Assembly: GCF_004362825.1 (NCBI RefSeq)
Contig: NZ_SNXZ01000005.1
Location: 62,001-126,000, forward strand
DNA length: 64,000 nucleotides
From: Labedaea rhizosphaerae
GTDB taxonomy: Bacteria; Actinomycetota; Actinomycetes; Mycobacteriales; Pseudonocardiaceae
Direction: 5' to 3'
The position numbers and the translations under genes are program-made. The notes beneath the pieces were generated by a model, which was not told the DNA's origin, made no database searches, and worked only from the letters and a program-made list of their open reading frames with translations. Positions 59,644 through 64,000 of the stretch are shown in pieces (position 1 is the stretch's first letter; each line of letters opens with the position of its first letter).

Positions 59644-60249
59644 ATGCACTCGCGGCTCCTGATCGTCTCCGCGGCCGTCCTCGTCGTGGCCGCGTGCTCG
59701 TCGGACGACCCGGCGATCTCCATGGACGGCGCTCGGAGCGCCACGCCGCCGAATGCGTCGACCTGTCCCCTGCACCTCGACCCACCCGCCGCGCTGAAGG
59801 CGGCCGGCGTCGGCACGGCCGTGACCCCCGATTCGATCAGCGTGCAGAAGTCGAAGACGGGCAAGCCCGCCGACGACCCGATCGCCGCGCAGCGGGGCGG
59901 GATGTCGGCCATCGACGCCATCGCGGGCGTGTACGTGGCCTGCGACTACAAGGCCGCTTCCGGCTCGTTCGACGTGACCGTGGTGATCACTCCGGTCAAG
60001 GGCGCGGCGAGCGTGCTCGGCCCGGTGCTGGTCCGCGACGCCGGCTTGTCGTTGACCGAGGCGCGGCCCTTGCTCGAGTCCCCGCCCGGCGCGGGCGAGG
60101 TGAGGATCGTCGGCGAGACGGTCGCGTTCGGCGGCATCGCGGTCGACGGTGGCGACGGGGCGATCCTCGTGCACTCCGAACTCCCCGACGTCCACGACGA
60201 AACTCTCGCGAACGTCACCAAGACCCTGACCGGCCAGCTGCGGAACTGA
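59644..60249 (+). CDS. Uncharacterised lipoprotein
   Basis: A 201-aa protein with signal peptide and lipobox 'LVVAACS' (Cys ~18). The mature part has two further Cys ('ASTCPLHLDPP', 'VYVACDYKAAS') likely forming a disulfide, and resembles actinobacterial DUF3558-like lipoproteins in layout, though I cannot assign it. No near neighbour suggests a role. Confidence 0.74.
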   Translation: MHSRLLIVSAAVLVVAACSSDDPAISMDGARSATPPNASTCPLHLDPPAALKAAGVGTAVTPDSISVQKSKTGKPADDPIAAQRGGMSAIDAIAGVYVACDYKAASGSFDVTVVITPVKGAASVLGPVLVRDAGLSLTEARPLLESPPGAGEVRIVGETVAFGGIAVDGGDGAILVHSELPDVHDETLANVTKTLTGQLRN

Positions 60250-60253
60250 CCGC

Positions 60254-62269
60254 TCAGGTGGCCCCGCCGCAGCTCGGGATGGCCAAAGCGGTGCCGCCCA
60301 AGGGTTTCCACGGCGTCCAGGTGCTGCTGCTCGGCGCGGACTGGGTTCGGCGTTGCAACGCGCCGTTCGGGGTCAACGCGAGCAGGACCAGCCGGCCGTC
60401 GGCTTCCGCCGTCACCGCCGGCGTGCACGCCACCTGGCCGGCCGGGAAGCCGTCGTCGATCCGTTGCTCGGGGCTCCACGTCCCGTTCGGACTGGCCTGC
60501 GCCTTGCGGGCCAGGTAATCGCCGCCCGGGGACAGGAAGAAGGTCTCGAGCCGCCCGTCGGTGTCGCGGCGCACCGCGGGGGACGCGTCCGGCCACGTTC
60601 CGCTGAGCTGGCGCCAGTCGAACCAGCCGCCGCTGGGGACGGCCTGCACCCGTTGCGCGGTGCCGGTGCCGACCGGGTGCGGGATGAACACCTCGAGCCG
60701 GCCGTCCGCGTCGTTGCCGACGCTGGGTGCGACGGCGGCCGCCGGACCGCCGAAGCCGCCGTCCCAGGCGCTCCAGTCGCCGCCGGGTGTGTTCTGCCAG
60801 CGGTGTGCCACGTAGGCGCCGCCGGGGCCGACGGCGAAGACCTCCAGGCGGCCGTCCGCGTTGGTGCCGACCACCGGCGGCGCACCCGCCGGGCCGCCGA
60901 ACTGCTGCCAGTCCGACCACGTGTCCGTGCCGGTCTGGACCCGGACGTTGATCGCGTTGCCGCCGGGGCCGAGGGCGAAGACGGCGAGCCGGCCGTCGGG
61001 GTACTTGCCGGTCGCGGGCGGCGCACCGACCGCGGGGCCGAAGGTCGTCCACGCTCCCCATGCGTCGGTGGCCGGGTCGGTCTGGACCCGGCGCAGCAAC
61101 GCGGTCCCGTCGGCGTTGGGCGCCAACACCTCCAGGCGACCGGCGCGGTCCGTGACGACCGACGGCACCGTGCCCGCCACACCGAACGGTTGCCAGGCAC
61201 CGAAGTTACCGCTGTCGGGTGCGGTCTCGACCGCACGCAGCACCGTGTGGCCCGCGCCGAGTGCGAAGAGCTGCAACCGGTGCCGCGCGTCCACAGTGGA
61301 CGACGGGTTGGCGGTGCTCGGCCACAGTGGTGGCGTCGCCTGCCAGCGCAGCTTCGCCAGGTAGAGCCCGTGCTCGAACGACCCGGCCCCGGTCGCCCAC
61401 CACGTCCCGCCGTCCTCGACGACCTCGGCGGCGTGCACCGGCACGTGGCCCGCGTAGTCCGCGAGGTCGAAGTGCAGCGGATCGCTGCTGCGGAACACGT
61501 CGGTGCCCACGTAGCCACCGCGCGGACCGATGAACAGGTACCAGGACCCGTTGTGCCGCACCACGAACGGCGACTCGGTGTTGCTCGGGGCGTTGCTGTC
61601 CATGGACGGGTCGGTGAACGCGATCGACTGGCCGCTCCAGTGCACCAGGTCCGTGCTCGTCCGGTAGGCCACCACGTGGTGGTGATCGGCGCCGTTGATC
61701 TCGCAGTAATACATGACCCACTGGTCCCCGATGCGCACGACGTACGGGTCGCGCGCGGCGATCCCGCGGAACAGCGGGCCCGACGGGATGCGCGTCCAGT
61801 GGTTCAGATCCGTCGAGGTCGCCAGGTTCATCGCCGCGCCGTTGCCGCCCGCCGCGTAGAACATGTAGTACGTGCCGTTGTCGGCGATCACGTGTGGCGC
61901 CCAGAGGTGCGCCTCGCCGAAGTAGTCCGGGTCGACCGTGAGCGCGTAGGGCTGCGTGGTCCACGGCCCGGCCAGGGCGGGTGCGGTGGCGTGCGCGATG
62001 TTCACCTCGAGCCCGCCGTCGGGGAACTGCCCGTCCGGGGCCCGCTGCGCCGTGATGCCGAACAGGTGCCACGTGCCGTCCGGCGCCTTGATCACGGTGT
62101 GGTCGTTGAGGTAGCGGGTGCCCGGGTCGTACACCAGGTGCACCGGATCGGCGCCGACCCACTCGACCGCACTTGCCTGGGTGGCAGCGGCCTGGCCGGC
62201 CGCGGGCGCCGTCATCGCCCCCACCAGCGTGAGCGCGGCCAGGCCCGTCAGTACCCATCGTGGTCGCAT
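60254..62269 (-). CDS. Secreted GH43/GH32-like glycosidase with C-terminal lectin-type beta-propeller
   Basis: A 671-aa protein. Signal peptide (~25 residues), then a five-bladed propeller of the GH32/43/68 kind to about residue 320: 'RYLNDHTVIKAPDG' (Asp), 'AARDPYVVRIGDQWVMYY' (Asp) and 'SNTESPFVVRHN' (Glu) form the likely catalytic triad. Residues ~330-671 contain seven repeats like 'GRLEVFAVGPGG' with Trp-rich blades, as in PLL-type lectins. It probably hydrolyses arabinan or fructan and binds polymers. A LacI-like palindrome precedes the gene. Confidence 0.8.
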   Translation of the reverse strand: MRPRWVLTGLAALTLVGAMTAPAAGQAAATQASAVEWVGADPVHLVYDPGTRYLNDHTVIKAPDGTWHLFGITAQRAPDGQFPDGGLEVNIAHATAPALAGPWTTQPYALTVDPDYFGEAHLWAPHVIADNGTYYMFYAAGGNGAAMNLATSTDLNHWTRIPSGPLFRGIAARDPYVVRIGDQWVMYYCEINGADHHHVVAYRTSTDLVHWSGQSIAFTDPSMDSNAPSNTESPFVVRHNGSWYLFIGPRGGYVGTDVFRSSDPLHFDLADYAGHVPVHAAEVVEDGGTWWATGAGSFEHGLYLAKLRWQATPPLWPSTANPSSTVDARHRLQLFALGAGHTVLRAVETAPDSGNFGAWQPFGVAGTVPSVVTDRAGRLEVLAPNADGTALLRRVQTDPATDAWGAWTTFGPAVGAPPATGKYPDGRLAVFALGPGGNAINVRVQTGTDTWSDWQQFGGPAGAPPVVGTNADGRLEVFAVGPGGAYVAHRWQNTPGGDWSAWDGGFGGPAAAVAPSVGNDADGRLEVFIPHPVGTGTAQRVQAVPSGGWFDWRQLSGTWPDASPAVRRDTDGRLETFFLSPGGDYLARKAQASPNGTWSPEQRIDDGFPAGQVACTPAVTAEADGRLVLLALTPNGALQRRTQSAPSSSTWTPWKPLGGTALAIPSCGGAT

Positions 62270-62288
62270 GCGACCTCCCCGACAGTGA

Positions 62289-62308
62289 TCGAGTAATCGA
62301 TTACTCGA
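62289..62308. promoter_or_regulatory. 20-bp perfect palindrome, LacI-type operator
   Basis: TCGAGTAATCGATTACTCGA, perfectly symmetric with a central CG, a LacI-family hallmark. It lies 20 bp upstream of the glycosidase start (62269) on the minus strand and would block its promoter. The repressor gene is not in the window. Confidence 0.65.
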
Positions 62309-62463
62309 CTCCTACCGGTGATGGAACCACACCGACCACCGCCGTGGCATCCGCCGAACGGTGCGGGGGCGCGGGGCGGCGACCGGCTGCGGCCCGAACG
62401 GCGGCTGCCACGGCGGTGCGCGCGAGCAACAATCCTGGAGCCACGAACCGAGGAGGTCCCCCG

Positions 62464-62718
62464 ATGCCTTCCCTCTCCCCCGTCCTGCGCCGGGCCGCGG
62501 CCGTCGCCGCCGGGTGCGCCTTGGCCGTCACCATGACCGGCGGCCCCGCGTCGGCCACCGGCAAGCTCGGCCACATGTTCACCTACACCTACTACTCGTC
62601 GTCCGCACACACCGGCGAGCCCGTCGGCGGCTACGTGTACGGCTACTGCCCGAGCTACTTCAGCTCCACCTGGGGCGTCCGCACCGCTTACTTCACCTCG
62701 ACCGTCGAGGAGTGCTGA
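62464..62718 (+). CDS. Small secreted Tyr/Ser-rich protein, DUF6289-like
   Basis: An 84-aa protein with a ~32-residue signal peptide ('AGCALAVTMTGGPASA'). The mature part is Tyr/Ser-rich ('MFTYTYYSSSAHTGEP') with two Cys, one at the C-terminus. GAGGAGG precedes the ATG. Similar short secreted proteins of unknown role are common in actinomycetes. Confidence 0.72.
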   Translation: MPSLSPVLRRAAAVAAGCALAVTMTGGPASATGKLGHMFTYTYYSSSAHTGEPVGGYVYGYCPSYFSSTWGVRTAYFTSTVEEC

Positions 62719-62803
62719 GCCCGGGCCGACCAACATCATTGACACCACCGCGACGCGTCCATAGTTTGCGGGAGTCGATTAACGGCTGCCACGGAGGTGT
62801 CGC

Positions 62804-63916
62804 GTGCGGGTGGCGCTGGTCGGGATCACCGGTTTCGGCCGGACACACCTGACGACCATCCGCGGCCTCGAAGGCGCCGAACTCGTGGGCACCTGCGACC
62901 TGCGCCCACCACCGCCGGAGCTGGCCACCGAGCTCGCCGGCGTCCCGCACTTCGCCGAGTTCGACGCCCTGCTGCGGCAGGCGGCACCGGAGCTCACGGT
63001 GCTCGCCACGCCGCCGCAGACCCATGCGGAGCTCGCCGAGCTGGCGTTGACCGCGGGCAGCGACGTGCTGCTCGAAAAGCCGCCGGTCACCTCGATCGCC
63101 GACCTGGACCGGCTGCTCGCGGCCGAGCAGAACACGGGGCACCTGGTCGAAGTCGGCTTCCAGACCATGGGTTCGGCCGCGCTGGCCCAGTTGCGTGAGC
63201 TGGTCGAGACCGGCGAACTCGGGGCGATCGAGGGAATCGGCTCCTACGCGGCGTGGCAACGCGATTGCGCGTACTTCGGCCGCGCGGACTGGGCCGGTCG
63301 CCGCGTGCTCAACGGCGTCCAGGTCGTCGACGGTGTGCTCAGCAACCCGTTCGCGCACTCGATCATGAACGCCTGCGCCCTCGCGGGAACCGCCGCGACC
63401 GCTCGCGCGGCCGCGTCCGTCGAGCTCGAACTGTGGCGGGCCAACGACATCGAGAGCGACGACACCTCGTGCCTGCGTGCCCGCTTCGCCGGGGCGCCAC
63501 CGATCGTCGTGTCCGGCACGCTGTGCGCGGACCGGATCCTCGACCCGGTCGTGCTCGTGCACGGCGAGCGGGCGACCGCGGAGCTGGCCTACCTCACCGA
63601 CGAGCTGACGATCACCTACCGGGACGGCCGCCGGACCGAGGCCCGGTTCGGGCGCACCAGCCAGCTGGCGAACCTGGTCGCGGGTGGGCGGCCGCTGTGC
63701 CCGCTCGCCGACACCCGTGGTTTCACCAGCGTCCTCGAAGCCATCGCCAACGCCGCCGCACCGAACCCGATCCCGCAGCGGTTCTGGCGCCAGGACGGCG
63801 ACGTGCGGATCGTCGACGGCGCGGCCGAGGCCGTCCGCCGGGCCGCGACCGAGCTGAGGCTCTTCACCGAGCTCGACGCGACGCCGTGGACGACGTCACC
63901 GCTGCCCGCGCGGTGA
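62804..63916 (+). CDS. Gfo/Idh/MocA family oxidoreductase
   Basis: A 370-aa dehydrogenase-type protein. Rossmann motif 'RVALVGITGFGRTHLTTI', second motif 'LTVLATPPQTHAELAELA' and EKP motif 'LLEKPPVTS'. The cofactor glycine motif is GxxGxG, slightly altered. GTG 62804 follows GGAGG. It is unrelated by position to the oxidoreductase at 1591, and its substrate is unknown. Confidence 0.86.
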   Translation: MRVALVGITGFGRTHLTTIRGLEGAELVGTCDLRPPPPELATELAGVPHFAEFDALLRQAAPELTVLATPPQTHAELAELALTAGSDVLLEKPPVTSIADLDRLLAAEQNTGHLVEVGFQTMGSAALAQLRELVETGELGAIEGIGSYAAWQRDCAYFGRADWAGRRVLNGVQVVDGVLSNPFAHSIMNACALAGTAATARAAASVELELWRANDIESDDTSCLRARFAGAPPIVVSGTLCADRILDPVVLVHGERATAELAYLTDELTITYRDGRRTEARFGRTSQLANLVAGGRPLCPLADTRGFTSVLEAIANAAAPNPIPQRFWRQDGDVRIVDGAAEAVRRAATELRLFTELDATPWTTSPLPAR

Positions 63917-63922
63917 ACGCGG

Positions 63923-64000
63923 TCACCGCGTGGCCGAGCTGCCCGTGGTCGCTCGCTGCGCGCTGATCCGTTCGAGCTCGGCCGGCGTGCCGGCCATGAT
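63923..64000 (-). CDS. C-terminal end of a leftward gene (partial)
   Basis: Twenty-five codons and a TGA on the minus strand ('AGTPAELERISAQRATTGSS') running off the window's right edge, convergent with the oxidoreductase gene. Too short to identify; its existence is inferred from gene spacing and codon bias. Confidence 0.35.
   Translation of the reverse strand: MMAGTPAELERISAQRATTGSSATR

Overview
The window is high-GC actinomycete DNA, most likely Pseudonocardiales. This is inferred from GTG starts, GGAGG-type ribosome binding sites, 4-bp ATGA/GTGA coupling, an iniBAC-like dynamin locus, a SARP regulator and a LanL lanthipeptide synthetase; no rRNA, tRNA, CRISPR array or transposase was seen. 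About 58 protein genes are supported.

Layout. 0.2-10.8 kb: carbohydrate or uronate catabolism (solute-binding lipoprotein, Gfo/Idh oxidoreductase, heparinase II/III-like lyase, two amidohydrolase-fold proteins of which one has lost its metal ligands, AraC regulator, FAH-family hydrolase, class III aminotransferase, HTH regulator). 11-13 kb: a polytopic membrane protein bordered by a 167-bp foldback repeat. 13.4-18 kb: hydroxyquinol pathway (AraC regulator, FAD monooxygenase, maleylacetate reductase, hydroxyquinol-type dioxygenase). 19.4-23.4 kb: small membrane proteins, a NarL-type two-component system and a 90-aa protein. 23.5-27.6 kb: a regulator/dehydrogenase/cupin module bounded by 37-bp direct repeats. 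27.6-29.6 kb: ECF sigma/anti-sigma pair and an SRPBCC protein.

29.6-39.6 kb holds an envelope locus: a leftward operon (Asp/Gly-rich protein, IniB-like protein, two dynamin-like GTPases, secreted protein, DUF6529-like membrane protein, Rieske lipoprotein) divergent from a membrane-anchored Hsp70-like protein and a LuxR regulator. Rare TTA leucine codons occur in iniB and the LuxR gene, suggesting developmental (bldA-type) control. 39.7-44.6 kb continues the envelope theme: polysaccharide deacetylase, LCP ligase and a DUF6542-like protein, divergent from a lipoprotein and an OmpR-type two-component system.

44.7-50.2 kb is the most novel part: an apparent hybrid RiPP cluster with a 26-aa precursor-like peptide, an E1/ThiF adenylyltransferase, an M50-type membrane metalloprotease, two paralogous two-cysteine lanthipeptide precursors and a class IV LanL whose cyclase carries Cys/Cys-Cys zinc ligands. 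The same GC-rich hairpin follows both the short peptide gene and the first lanthipeptide gene, and three CGTCCA repeats at 10-bp period precede the cluster. A TetR/VOC pair and a large SARP follow. 54.3-64 kb contains a membrane protein, alpha/beta hydrolase, sugar isomerase-like protein, penicillin/AHL acylase, lipoprotein, GH43-like enzyme with lectin propeller under a LacI-like operator, a small secreted protein, a second Gfo/Idh oxidoreductase and the end of a leftward gene.
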